The position numbers and the translations under genes were made by a program. The notes beneath the pieces are model-generated. The model ran no database searches, was not told the origin of the DNA, and saw only the letters and a list, made by a program, of their open reading frames with translations. This document shows, piece by piece, positions 1 through 7,407 of a stretch of DNA of 9,964 nucleotides. The stretch comes from JANNXQ01 sp031425095 (GTDB lineage: Bacteria > Verrucomicrobiota > Verrucomicrobiia > Chthoniobacterales > Chthoniobacteraceae): assembly GCA_031425095.1 (NCBI GenBank), contig JANPIS010000445.1, positions 1 to 9,964 on the forward strand, given 5' to 3'. The first letter of the stretch is position 1, and the number at the start of each line of letters is the position of its first letter.

Positions 1-177
1 AATTCTTCCCGCGGCGGCGTCCGCATTCTCCGCCACGCCATCGATGATATCCGCGCCGAAGTCGCCGGGCGGCGTGAGCTTATCCGCCAACTCGCGGGCG
101 GCGCGCTTGATCTCCGCTTCGTCCGATCCGACGATCGCGTAGATCGCCGCTTGCTCTGGTTTCTTCGCGGCCGCCAT
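1..177 (-). CDS. holA: DNA polymerase III subunit delta (HolA-like), N-terminal fragment, truncated by window edge
   Basis: This is the first 59 codons of a minus-strand gene whose remainder lies left of position 1. The translation begins MAAAKKPEQAAIYAIVGSD and continues with an Ala/Lys-rich helix, then a FGADIIDG stretch and ENADAAAGRI. An IYxIVGSDE-type first strand (in place of a full Walker A) followed by a helix and a G-x-x-IIDG segment is how I recall the N-terminal domain of the clamp-loader delta subunit in Verrucomicrobiota. Delta opens the sliding clamp ring during replication in the cytoplasm. The ATG overlaps the TAA of the upstream peptidase gene by one base (TAATG), so translation is probably coupled to it. 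Identification rests on a short N-terminal stretch only; another small P-loop-like protein is possible. Confidence 0.62.
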   Translation of the reverse strand, partial: MAAAKKPEQAAIYAIVGSDEAEIKRAARELADKLTPPGDFGADIIDGVAENADAAAGRI

Positions 178-1133
178 TACTTCGTGAATCGCTCGTAGCG
201 GCGTTGGAACGTCTCCCAGTCCTTCACCTTGTCGGAGTAAACCTCGGCCACCGCCTTCTCCATCCCCTTCCCCTCCAGCACGGCATCGATGAATTTCACA
301 AAGCGTTCTTTCGGGAATTCGTTCATGAGGAAACGCACGAACTTCTCCGAACTTTGGTAGAGCTGGGAGATCGCGAGTTCACTCTCCGGGTAGCTCGTGG
401 TGGAATCCAGCGCGGCGAGAGACATCTCCGCATATCCGAGCGCGCGCTGGTAGCGTTTGGTCGATTGTCCCTTGCGCGCGGCGACGCTCGCTCCGCCCAT
501 GTATTCGGCAAAACCTTCGTTCAACCAGAGCGGCCACCGCTGACCGCGAAAGAGCCGCGCGACGACGGCGTGCGTCGTCTCGTGGGCCAGCGTCTGCGAG
601 TCAAAGCCACCTCCATTGCTCCCGCGCACATCGAGGAAAAGCTCGTCGCCGATCGCGAAGCTGGAGGCCCAGGCCAGACCCCTGGGGCCGAGCAAGCCCT
701 TGAACTTCTTCCACTCCTCATCGTCTTCGAAGATGAAGACGTGCGAACGCTTGGAGTAGCGATCCTTCGTCGCACCGAGCTGCGTGGCCACGTGCCAGAG
801 GTTGTATTCCACCTCGCGGGCGACCTTCTGCGCCTCGGTCACACGGCGGAAGTGGAGGATGAAATTCTCCGTCCCCGCGTGCTTCCATTTTTCCGGCGAG
901 ATGCCGAGCGCGAGCTTGCCCTTGTCGTGCGGCTCCTTGTCGGAGAGCGCTTCGAAAGGTTTCTCGACGAGCTTCACATCGCGCGGCGGCGCACTCGACG
1001 CCGGCTGCCCGAGCGGCGCCCGCGTGGCCCCTCCGATCCCCTGCCCCCACGTCACACTCGCCACCGAGCAGAGCGCCACGACAATCGGGATCCGGAGCTG
1101 TGAAATCTGAAATCTACTGGTCTTGCGGCGCAT
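177..1133 (-). CDS. Exported MA-family zinc metallopeptidase-like protein (paralogue 1)
   Basis: The protein has 318 residues from the ATG at 1133. A longer frame runs back to an ATG at 1199, but that start would put 22 extra residues before a normal signal peptide and lie deeper inside the preceding gene, so I chose 1133. The N-terminus has a basic n-region (MRRKTSRFQ), a hydrophobic core (about residues 15-27) and a likely cleavage near TWGQ, so it is exported. HETTH at about 184-188 gives two zinc ligands and the catalytic Glu. WLNEGFAEY at about 203-211 supplies the probable third ligand (Glu206). This pairing is typical of the peptidase MA-like (gluzincin) superfamily. The substrate is unknown. 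It shares EWKH/KWKH, HxFIFE and WLNEGFAEY blocks with the next gene upstream and is a diverged tandem copy. The start lies 20 bp inside that gene, and AAGGA just upstream may act as its ribosome-binding site. Confidence 0.85.
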   Translation of the reverse strand: MRRKTSRFQISQLRIPIVVALCSVASVTWGQGIGGATRAPLGQPASSAPPRDVKLVEKPFEALSDKEPHDKGKLALGISPEKWKHAGTENFILHFRRVTEAQKVAREVEYNLWHVATQLGATKDRYSKRSHVFIFEDDEEWKKFKGLLGPRGLAWASSFAIGDELFLDVRGSNGGGFDSQTLAHETTHAVVARLFRGQRWPLWLNEGFAEYMGGASVAARKGQSTKRYQRALGYAEMSLAALDSTTSYPESELAISQLYQSSEKFVRFLMNEFPKERFVKFIDAVLEGKGMEKAVAEVYSDKVKDWETFQRRYERFTK

Positions 1134-1995
1134 GATCCTTGGAGGCGTAAGCTTTAAACTCACGCTCCAGGACCTCCAAGCTCGGAAACCGAGAACCAAA
1201 ACCTTTCGTCAGTGCCGTCTCCACGCGATTGCCCTGTGCCACCGCCTCGAGGAATTGCGCGAAGCCGCGCTTGTCAGCGGCGACGAGGTAGCGCACGAGG
1301 CGCTCCGATTCATCGTAAAATGTCAGCACCGCCTCCGGATCGGTCGGGTAGTCGAGCATCGCCGTGAGCTGCGCGAGCGGAATGAAACGGGCGGGATCGA
1401 CAGCTCGCGAGACTGGCCGCGACCGATAGCCCCGCGCCCGATGAAATGCGGAATAGCCGCGCACGCCCGCGTATTCGGCGAAGCCTTCATTCAGCCAGCG
1501 CGGCACGCCATTCCCGTAAAAGCGATGGATCGCCAGATGCGTCACCTCGTGCCCGAGCGTGTGCCCTTTCCACTTGTACTGCGGGTCACGCACGATGAAG
1601 AGCTCGCCCTGCGCGTGCAGTCCGCCCGTCCACGGATCGAGTTGTCCGCGCTGCTGGAAGCTCTGCCAGTCTTCAGGTCGCTCGAAGATGAAGATGTGGC
1701 ACTTGCGCTCCCACTGCGCGGTGTCCTTGCCGAGATCCCGTGCGATACTCCCGTAGTAAAACTCCGCCTCCACTGCGACCGGGGCTGCGATGAAATTCTG
1801 GAAGAAGTGGTACACGAAGTGCGCGGTCTCAGCGTGCTTCCACTCCGCTGGACGGATGGCCAGTGCCGCGCGTCCAAGGGCTGAGACGGTCCAATCCGAG
1901 AGCTGCGCAAACGGCACGTTTCGAAACTCCGGGGACTGCGCACGCGCACACGCACCGGCACCGATCACGAGGAGGACAAGCAGAAGGCGGAACAT
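1114..1995 (-). CDS. Exported MA-family zinc metallopeptidase-like protein (paralogue 2)
   Basis: A 293-residue protein starting MFRLLLVLLVIGAGACARAQ, a clear signal peptide. Cleavage after ARA (type I) looks best. A Cys at residue 16 exists, but AGAC is a poor lipobox, so lipoprotein status is doubtful. The zinc-binding HEVTH lies at 149-153 and WLNEGFAEY at 167-175, so the catalytic set of the peptidase MA-like superfamily is intact. Upstream of it an EWKHAET...FVYHF block and an IFIFERPEDW block match the paralogue downstream. It is probably a periplasmic or secreted protease-like enzyme with unknown substrate. It is the first gene of a minus-strand operon (paralogue 2, paralogue 1, holA-like). 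The 3' end overlaps the next gene by 20 bp. There is no good Shine-Dalgarno sequence; only a G-rich GGCGGGG abuts the ATG. Confidence 0.85.
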   Translation of the reverse strand: MFRLLLVLLVIGAGACARAQSPEFRNVPFAQLSDWTVSALGRAALAIRPAEWKHAETAHFVYHFFQNFIAAPVAVEAEFYYGSIARDLGKDTAQWERKCHIFIFERPEDWQSFQQRGQLDPWTGGLHAQGELFIVRDPQYKWKGHTLGHEVTHLAIHRFYGNGVPRWLNEGFAEYAGVRGYSAFHRARGYRSRPVSRAVDPARFIPLAQLTAMLDYPTDPEAVLTFYDESERLVRYLVAADKRGFAQFLEAVAQGNRVETALTKGFGSRFPSLEVLEREFKAYASKDHAPQDQ

Positions 1996-2105
1996 CCCCG
2001 CCGGAAGTGGCAGTTTCCATGCCCGGACCGCGCGGCTGGTCTCGTGCGGCAGCAGGCGATGCCATTCCCCTTCCCACTTTCACGATCCGCCTGCATCTTC
2101 TGCCC

Positions 2106-2729
2106 ATGCCCCACCTCGCTTCATGGATCCGCGAATGCGACGACGAGCATTTTGCCCGCTTTTTCGCGCCGCATCCGAACCTTCGCGTCACCGATGCGCG
2201 TGTCACCGCCGTCGATCCTAAATCGATCGATGGGCTGCTCCTGACCGGCGGCCCGGATGTCGCGGCGGAGTTTCATCCCGAAGTGCCGACCGAGCTGTCG
2301 CTCATCCGGGACGCGCAGCCGGCGCGCGATGCGTGGGAGATCGAGGCGCTCCATTACGCACTCGCACGCCGCATCCCAATCCTGTGCATCTGCAAAGGCA
2401 TTCAGGTCCTGAACCTCGCGCTCGGCGGCTCGCTGCACCTCGACATTCGCGGCCACGATTTGCCGGAGATGAAGTCTGGCAATCTGCAGCCGCTCCGATT
2501 CGACGCGAGCGCGAAGCATCGCTTTGAAAAAGTGAATAGCTCGCATCATCAGGCGCTCGATCGGGTGGCCGACCGGCTCATCGTCGAGGCGTGGCACGCC
2601 GAGGATGACATCATCGAGCAGGTGCGAATCGCGGACCATCCATGGGGAATCGGCGTCCAGTATCATCCCGAGCGGGACGCCCTGTACACGCCACTCTTCG
2701 AAGATTTCTTCGCGCAACTCCGCGCCTGA
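2106..2729 (+). CDS. Class I glutamine amidotransferase / gamma-glutamyl hydrolase-like (peptidase C26, PuuD-like)
   Basis: The protein has 207 residues from MPHLASWIRE. The frame is open back to 1863, but that region overlaps the divergent peptidase gene and looks non-coding. Core motifs follow the C26/GATase-I order: DGLLLTGGPDV (oxyanion-side strand, about 42-52), the nucleophile elbow ILCICKGIQ with Cys96, the LGGSLHLDI strand, NSSHHQA at about 144-150 (a strong PuuD-family marker), and GVQYHPE with His187 and Glu189 completing the triad. The family hydrolyses gamma-glutamyl amide bonds, for example gamma-glutamyl-GABA in putrescine breakdown, in the cytoplasm. It is shorter than PuuD (about 250 aa), mainly at the N-terminus. 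The elbow reads C-I-C-K-G where G-I-C-R-G is usual. No polyamine genes are nearby, so the substrate is open. It stands alone, divergent from the peptidases by 110 bp. Confidence 0.86.
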   Translation: MPHLASWIRECDDEHFARFFAPHPNLRVTDARVTAVDPKSIDGLLLTGGPDVAAEFHPEVPTELSLIRDAQPARDAWEIEALHYALARRIPILCICKGIQVLNLALGGSLHLDIRGHDLPEMKSGNLQPLRFDASAKHRFEKVNSSHHQALDRVADRLIVEAWHAEDDIIEQVRIADHPWGIGVQYHPERDALYTPLFEDFFAQLRA

Positions 2730-2819
2730 AATCGCCACTTCAGTGTAGGACTCGACGCCACGCTGGCGCTGGCATCCCATTCGTGATCGTGGCGGCGAGT
2801 CTCGCACAGAAGTAGAAAA

Positions 2820-2856
2820 CAATCTGATTGCCTGACTTTCAAAGATTAGCGTAATC
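2820..2856 (+). promoter_or_regulatory. Possible operator/promoter region of the cytochrome operon
   Basis: The AT-richer patch of the 209-bp gap before the cytochrome operon holds two short inverted repeats with 3-nt centres: CAAT-ctg-ATTG (2820-2830) and GATTA-gcg-TAATC (2844-2856). A TTGCCT (2828-2833) could be a weak -35 with TAATCA (2852-2857) as -10 at 18 bp spacing. Such palindromes can be regulator sites, but arms of 4-5 bp arise by chance, so this is suggestive only. A CGCCA-cgc-TGGCG hairpin at 2756-2768 lies nearer the amidotransferase stop but lacks a T-run, so I do not call a terminator. Confidence 0.25.
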
Positions 2857-2926
2857 AATCCAACGACCCTCGGGGCACCGCCCAGAGACGCTGCGAATCC
2901 GGAAGTCCCGCCATCTATCGATCATC

Positions 2927-2933
2927 GGAGGAG
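2927..2933 (+). promoter_or_regulatory. Strong ribosome-binding site for the first cytochrome
   Basis: GGAGGAG sits 5 bases before the ATG at 2939 and fixes that start. It is the only strong Shine-Dalgarno sequence in the window; the later genes of the operon have none worth the name. Confidence 0.8.
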
Positions 2934-2938
2934 AACGC

Positions 2939-5131
2939 ATGAAATCGCTGCCCACCCTGCTATCTGCCTGCGCGCTCGTGCTCACGCTGTCTTACAGCGG
3001 TTGTAAGAAGAAGCCGTTCATCACTACCGACACATTGGACGACAAGGCCGACGGTCGTCCCCCCGAGGCTTTCGCGGAAATCGCGGCCGACGTCTTCAAG
3101 GGCATGGATGCCGGCGCCGATCTCAGCGAAGCCGAGATCAAAGGGCGCAACACCTGGAACCTGTGGACCGCGGGCAACGAGCAGTTCTGGGATAAAATGG
3201 CACGCGAGGGCTTTGGCCTCTTCGATCTGCTCAAGACCATCGACTCCCGCAAACGGGCGCGGCGGCTGGAGGAGTTCGGCCTGATCAATCAGCCCGACTT
3301 CAAAACTGCCGCGAAGCCCGACCCGAACGGACTCTGGATCGACGAAGGCACCGAGCCGGCGGGCATCGATCCGAAGGTCTATGGACGCGCGACCGGCGTC
3401 CTTGGCTTCCGGCTCTTCGACAACCCGGACTTCAAAGGCGCCGCTGTCGAGAAGTGGAAGCAGCACCTCGATCCCGCCACCGGCGAAGCGAAGAAGTTCT
3501 ACGAAGACGCTGACTTCGCCGCGCAGCGGGATCTCGTCCGACCCTACCGTGTCGGCGTCGCCTGCGGTTCCTGCCACATCGCGTACCACCCGTGCCACCC
3601 ACCGGAGAATCCCGCCGAACCGAAGTACGAGAACCTCGCCTCTGCGATCGGCAACCAATACATCCGCGAAGGCGCCACCTTCGCCCCAAATGTTCGGCCG
3701 GGTGGATTTTTCTACGAGATGACCCAGGTGCAACCGCGTGGCACGTCCGACACCTCGCGCATCGCCACGGATAACATCAATAACCCGAACGCGATCAACG
3801 CTGTCTTCATGCTCGGCGAACGCGCGCGCATTCAAACGGAGGAGGAACTCGCCGGCGGCACCTTAAACCTCCCCGGCACGAAAGCGAAGATGCCCGTCGC
3901 GCACATCCTCAAGGACGGCGCGGACTCCATTGGCATCCCGGGTGCCACCATCCGGGTCTTTGTGAATATCGGCATGTATCACCAGCACTGGCTCCAGCAG
4001 CACAACGCGATGATCGGCTTGATGCCGCAGAAACCCTTCGACATCGCTACGGCGCGGAAGCACTCGGTCTTCTGGCTCGCGACCGAACAGAAGCTCGGAA
4101 ACATTGCCGCGTTCTTTACAAAGATTCAGCCTTACCGTCTCGAAGACGCCGTCGAGAATGGCCAGCCCGTCGGCGGGAGTTTCATCATTCAGGACGAAGA
4201 AGTCATGAAGCGCGGCAAGACCGCCTTCGCGGAAAACTGCGCCACCTGCCACTCGAGCAAACAACCACCGAAGGGCGTGGACAAAGAGGACTGGTTCCGT
4301 GAGCAGATCCTCACCACCGACTTCCGGAAGGATAACTTCTTCTCCGATGAGAAGCGTTACCCGATCACGAAGATTCAGACCAACGCCGGTCGTGCGCTCG
4401 GCACCAACGCCATGGCCGGGCATGTCTGGGATAACTTTTCGTCGAAGACGTACAAGGAGCTGCCTTCCGTCGGCACGATCAAGGTCTGGAATCCTTACGC
4501 GGACGCCGAAGAAGATTTCCAAGTGCCCAGCGGTGGCCCCGGTTATTACCGCACGCCTTCTTTGATCAGCATCTGGTCATCCGCCCCCTTCCTCCACAAC
4601 AACTCGCTCGGCGAAGAAACCATCGACCCCTCGGTCGCCGGACGCATCAAAGCGTTCGAAGATGCTGCGGAGAAACTGCTCTGGCCCGAGAAACGCAAAG
4701 GGAAGGATTCCATCTGGCGCACCAGCCGCGACTGCCAGATTCAGCTTCAGGCATCACGCCTGCCGCCTTTGCTTGTAAAGGTGCTGCGCGCCAAGGGACA
4801 CATCGAGAAGGATCCCGACGGCACCGAGTACTTCCGCATGGGGCACATCCCCCAAGGCACACCGGTCAGCCTGCTCGCCAACATCGATCCCGACGCCGAT
4901 CACACGGCAATGGCCGAGTTATTCATCAAGCTCAAGACGACGCTCGCGGAGATCAAGCTCAAGAACCTCGACGCCGCGGCCACCAAACAGGTGCTGAAGG
5001 AACAAGTCGCCCCCGCCCTCTTCAAGGTTAGCAAGTGCCCTGACCTGATCACCGATCGCGGCCACACCTTCGGCAGCGATCTCCCCGACGCCGACAAACG
5101 CGCACTCATCGAATACCTCAAGACACTTTAA
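2939..5131 (+). CDS. Diheme c-type cytochrome, RoxA/MauG-like, putative lipoprotein
   Basis: A 730-residue protein. It begins with a signal peptide ending LSYSGC; Cys22 is a probable lipidation site, although Tyr at -3 is off-consensus, and KKK follows. Two heme c-binding motifs are seen, CGSCH (209-213) and CATCH (434-438). A conserved GMYHQHW lies at about 345-351. The APFLHNNS motif (His553) corresponds to the APYLHNGS motif of RoxA-like and di-heme peroxidase proteins. The tail RGHTFGSDLP...EYLKTL (His709) matches the family ending, where a GH may ligate the second heme. The long N-terminal part before the first heme (with WNLWTAGNEQFWDKM) is specific to this subfamily. It likely acts in the periplasm, membrane-tethered, as an oxidoreductase or peroxidase/oxygenase; the substrate is unknown. 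It opens an operon of three such cytochromes and is the most diverged of them. Confidence 0.85.
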   Translation: MKSLPTLLSACALVLTLSYSGCKKKPFITTDTLDDKADGRPPEAFAEIAADVFKGMDAGADLSEAEIKGRNTWNLWTAGNEQFWDKMAREGFGLFDLLKTIDSRKRARRLEEFGLINQPDFKTAAKPDPNGLWIDEGTEPAGIDPKVYGRATGVLGFRLFDNPDFKGAAVEKWKQHLDPATGEAKKFYEDADFAAQRDLVRPYRVGVACGSCHIAYHPCHPPENPAEPKYENLASAIGNQYIREGATFAPNVRPGGFFYEMTQVQPRGTSDTSRIATDNINNPNAINAVFMLGERARIQTEEELAGGTLNLPGTKAKMPVAHILKDGADSIGIPGATIRVFVNIGMYHQHWLQQHNAMIGLMPQKPFDIATARKHSVFWLATEQKLGNIAAFFTKIQPYRLEDAVENGQPVGGSFIIQDEEVMKRGKTAFAENCATCHSSKQPPKGVDKEDWFREQILTTDFRKDNFFSDEKRYPITKIQTNAGRALGTNAMAGHVWDNFSSKTYKELPSVGTIKVWNPYADAEEDFQVPSGGPGYYRTPSLISIWSSAPFLHNNSLGEETIDPSVAGRIKAFEDAAEKLLWPEKRKGKDSIWRTSRDCQIQLQASRLPPLLVKVLRAKGHIEKDPDGTEYFRMGHIPQGTPVSLLANIDPDADHTAMAELFIKLKTTLAEIKLKNLDAAATKQVLKEQVAPALFKVSKCPDLITDRGHTFGSDLPDADKRALIEYLKTL

Positions 5132-5144
5132 CCCAAAAGCACCC

Positions 5145-5594
5145 ATGCCTTCCTCACCCAAACTCACTCCGAAAGCCTTCCTCGCCATGTCCGGCGAGGA
5201 CTTGGACGAGATCTTCCGCCAAAGCTCTGCCGGTGCCATCCCCGAGGGCGAAGGCGAAGGCACCGCCATCATCGCTCCCGGCAGCGCGGTCTCCGACGAC
5301 ATCGCCCGTTTCGTTCACATCTTCACGTGGAAGGGGAAAGTCTTCGATCCCGTCAAGGGGGAACTCCGCAACAAGATCCTGATGCTCGGGCACAAGGCGA
5401 TTGTGGCCAAGGTCTATAAGGACAAGAGCTGGTTTGATAAGAACGAGTGCATCGTCCTCGACTACTCGAAAACCTCGCTGCTCGCGAAATGGATTCGTGA
5501 CGAGATCCGCGAAGTCGCTCCCGGCATCTATCTGGGCATCGTTTTCTGGGGAAAGAAGAAGCTCATTCACTTCGCCCTGAAGTTCCCACGCTGA
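5145..5594 (+). CDS. Conserved-looking hypothetical protein inside the diheme cytochrome operon
   Basis: A 149-residue protein I cannot assign to a named family. It has no signal peptide or membrane segment, so it is predicted to be cytoplasmic unless it leaves by another route. It begins with a helical SGEDLDEIFRQ segment and a Gly/Glu-rich loop (PEGEGEGT), followed by an alternating beta-strand half: TWKGKVFDP, KAIVAKVYKDKSWFD, ECIVLDYSKTS, then a charged helix WIRDEIREVAPGIY and strands YLGIVFWGKKKLIHFALKF. It contains one Cys (ECIV) and no CXXCH, so it is not a cytochrome. The blocks look like a small alpha+beta barrel that might bind a lipid or other small molecule; that is inference only. 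It starts 13 bp after the first cytochrome and ends 4 bp before the second, so it is co-transcribed and probably functionally tied to them. No Shine-Dalgarno sequence is visible. Confidence 0.85.
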   Translation: MPSSPKLTPKAFLAMSGEDLDEIFRQSSAGAIPEGEGEGTAIIAPGSAVSDDIARFVHIFTWKGKVFDPVKGELRNKILMLGHKAIVAKVYKDKSWFDKNECIVLDYSKTSLLAKWIRDEIREVAPGIYLGIVFWGKKKLIHFALKFPR

Positions 5595-5598
5595 GCCC

Positions 5599-7401
5599 AT
5601 GAACGGGGAAGCAGAAAGCCGCCGCCCGCTGATCGAATGGGTGCCGGCGCGCTGGCGGGGACCGCTGGCCATCGCTCTCGGCTTGGGCATGGCAATCGGG
5701 CTCTACTTCCTCGGCCGACTCTATCGCGACGAACCAGTGCGCTACGCGTCCCCGGAGGAACACTTCAAGTACGGTTCCACCGGTGGCGAACGGCTCTCAG
5801 GCTTTCCGTATTGGATCTGGCAGGTGCTGCCCGCCCTTTTCCCCGAGTATCTGCCGGGCGGGAAGTATCTGCCCGAGACGCCGTATGCGCCGATGGGTTT
5901 CATCTACGAACCCGGCAAGGCGCTGCCGATCGGCGTCTCGCAGCGCAACGTCCAGGGCATGGATCGCGTGTTTCTGAATTGCGCCATCTGCCACGTCGGC
6001 ACCTGGCGAGCCAGGGCGGAGGACAAGGCAACCATCGTGCTCGGCATGGGTGCAAACACGGTGAACCTGCAAGACTTCGAGCGCTTCCTTTTCCAGTGCG
6101 TGACCGATGAGCGCTTCACGCCAAGCCGCGTCCTCCCAGCCATCGAGAAGATCGGCGGCCGGCTCGATCGCTTCGATGAAACGGCGCTCCGCGAGCTCGG
6201 CGTTTACATCATGCGCGATCGGGTCTTGCTGCTCCGCGACCGCTTCAGCTTCATGGATCGCGAACCGGACTCCGGCCCGGGTCGCGTCGATACCTTTAAT
6301 CCCCCGAAGGTGCTGATGAACTTTCCGATGCACAAAGTCTCGGAGCGCGAGTGGGTGGGAAACTGCGACCTGCCATCGATCTGGCTACAACGTCCGCGCG
6401 AAGGCATGTGGCTGCACTGGGATGGCAATTGCAACAGCGTGCAGGAGCGGAATCGGAGCGCGGCGTTTGGCACCGGCGCACAACCGCCGTCGCTCGATCG
6501 CCCGCTGATGAGACGCGTCGAGGACTTCATCATGGAGGCCGAGCCGCCGAAGTTTCCCTTCCCGATCGATCAGGCAAAAGTCGCCCGAGGCGAACCGCTC
6601 TATCGGGAGCATTGCGCAAGCTGTCACGGAAGGAATGGGCGCGACTTTGCCGGGGAGTTCGTGGGCAAAGTGACACCGATCGATGCGCCTAAGCTCCGCA
6701 CCGATCGCTGGCGCCTCGATAGCTACACCCACGAACTCGCCGCCGGCCAAAACCAGCTCTACGCCGACTACGGCACCGAGCGTTTCTCGCACTTTCGCAA
6801 GACCTTCGGCTACGCCAATGCACCGCTCGACGGCATCTGGCTGCGTGCGCCTTATCTCCACAATGGCTCCGTGCCCACGCTGCGCGACTTATTGGAGCCG
6901 GCAATAGATCGCCCCGCCACCTTCTACCGCGGCTACGACGTTTACGATCCGGTGCGCGTTGGCTGGGTCTCAAATGTCGCCGCGGAACCCGACGCGACCG
7001 CACGGACCCATCCGCATCTCGCTGGCCGTCGCTACTTCCCCTTCGACACGCGTCCGCTGGCTGGTGATCAAGTCGCTGCATTTGCGAAAATCACGGCGAT
7101 CGATGCCAGGACGCGTACGATCACGCTCGATCGTCCGCTTATTCGCGAGACGCAGATCACCAAAGTTACAGACGCGTCCGGCAAGGTGCTGCTCTGGGAC
7201 ATCCCGGTCGAACGCAGTGCACCGGGAGAAATGGTCATCACTCTTGCGGAGATCCCGGCCGAACTCACCGTCGGACGCGGCCTCGACTACAGCACCCCGC
7301 GCGAACGCAACGAAGGTAACAGCAACATCGGACATGAATACGGCACCGACCTTCCGGCCGATGACAAGGACGCGATCGTGGAGTTCCTGAAAACTTTCTG
7401 A
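5599..7401 (+). CDS. Membrane-anchored diheme c-type cytochrome, RoxA-like / di-heme cytochrome c peroxidase-like
   Basis: A 600-residue protein with a basic cytoplasmic N-terminus, one membrane segment (about 22-41) and no cleavage site, so it is a periplasm-facing anchored enzyme. Heme motifs are CAICH (128-132) and CASCH (339-343), the latter in HCASCHGRNG, a typical cytochrome c site. Between them LHWDGNCNSVQERN (about 272-285) matches a motif of RoxA-like proteins. LDGIWLRAPYLHNGSVPTL (410-428, His421) and FYRGYDVYDPVRVGW follow. The end GNSNIGHEYGTDLP...VEFLKTF contains His579, a candidate distal ligand of the second heme. RoxA cleaves polyisoprene oxidatively and MauG-type relatives do peroxide-dependent oxidation; which applies here is unknown. 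Compared with the next gene it carries about 85 extra residues (about 485-570) rich in beta-strand pattern. It begins 4 bp after the small protein gene. Confidence 0.9.
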   Translation: MNGEAESRRPLIEWVPARWRGPLAIALGLGMAIGLYFLGRLYRDEPVRYASPEEHFKYGSTGGERLSGFPYWIWQVLPALFPEYLPGGKYLPETPYAPMGFIYEPGKALPIGVSQRNVQGMDRVFLNCAICHVGTWRARAEDKATIVLGMGANTVNLQDFERFLFQCVTDERFTPSRVLPAIEKIGGRLDRFDETALRELGVYIMRDRVLLLRDRFSFMDREPDSGPGRVDTFNPPKVLMNFPMHKVSEREWVGNCDLPSIWLQRPREGMWLHWDGNCNSVQERNRSAAFGTGAQPPSLDRPLMRRVEDFIMEAEPPKFPFPIDQAKVARGEPLYREHCASCHGRNGRDFAGEFVGKVTPIDAPKLRTDRWRLDSYTHELAAGQNQLYADYGTERFSHFRKTFGYANAPLDGIWLRAPYLHNGSVPTLRDLLEPAIDRPATFYRGYDVYDPVRVGWVSNVAAEPDATARTHPHLAGRRYFPFDTRPLAGDQVAAFAKITAIDARTRTITLDRPLIRETQITKVTDASGKVLLWDIPVERSAPGEMVITLAEIPAELTVGRGLDYSTPRERNEGNSNIGHEYGTDLPADDKDAIVEFLKTF

Positions 7402-7407
7402 ACCAAG

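Noticed and set aside
204..1103. 299-codon plus-strand open frame opposite the first peptidase gene
   Set aside because: Arg/Glu/Leu-rich with no motifs; the opposite strand carries a signal peptide and a full zinc site, so this is an antisense shadow in GC-rich DNA.
1863..2105. 81-residue N-terminal extension of the amidotransferase frame
   Set aside because: It overlaps the signal-peptide end of the divergent peptidase gene, is Arg/Pro/His-rich and has no family similarity; the ATG at 2106 fits better.
2756..2768. CGCCA-cgc-TGGCG hairpin as a terminator for the amidotransferase
   Set aside because: Only 5 bp of stem and no following T-run.
2121..2858. 245-codon minus-strand open frame opposite the amidotransferase
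   Set aside because: The plus strand encodes an intact catalytic triad and family motifs; the minus frame has none.
3560..3605. Possible third heme site in the first cytochrome (CHIAYHPCHPP)
   Set aside because: The second CH has no Cys three residues before it in a CXXCH arrangement; only CGSCH is a valid motif here.
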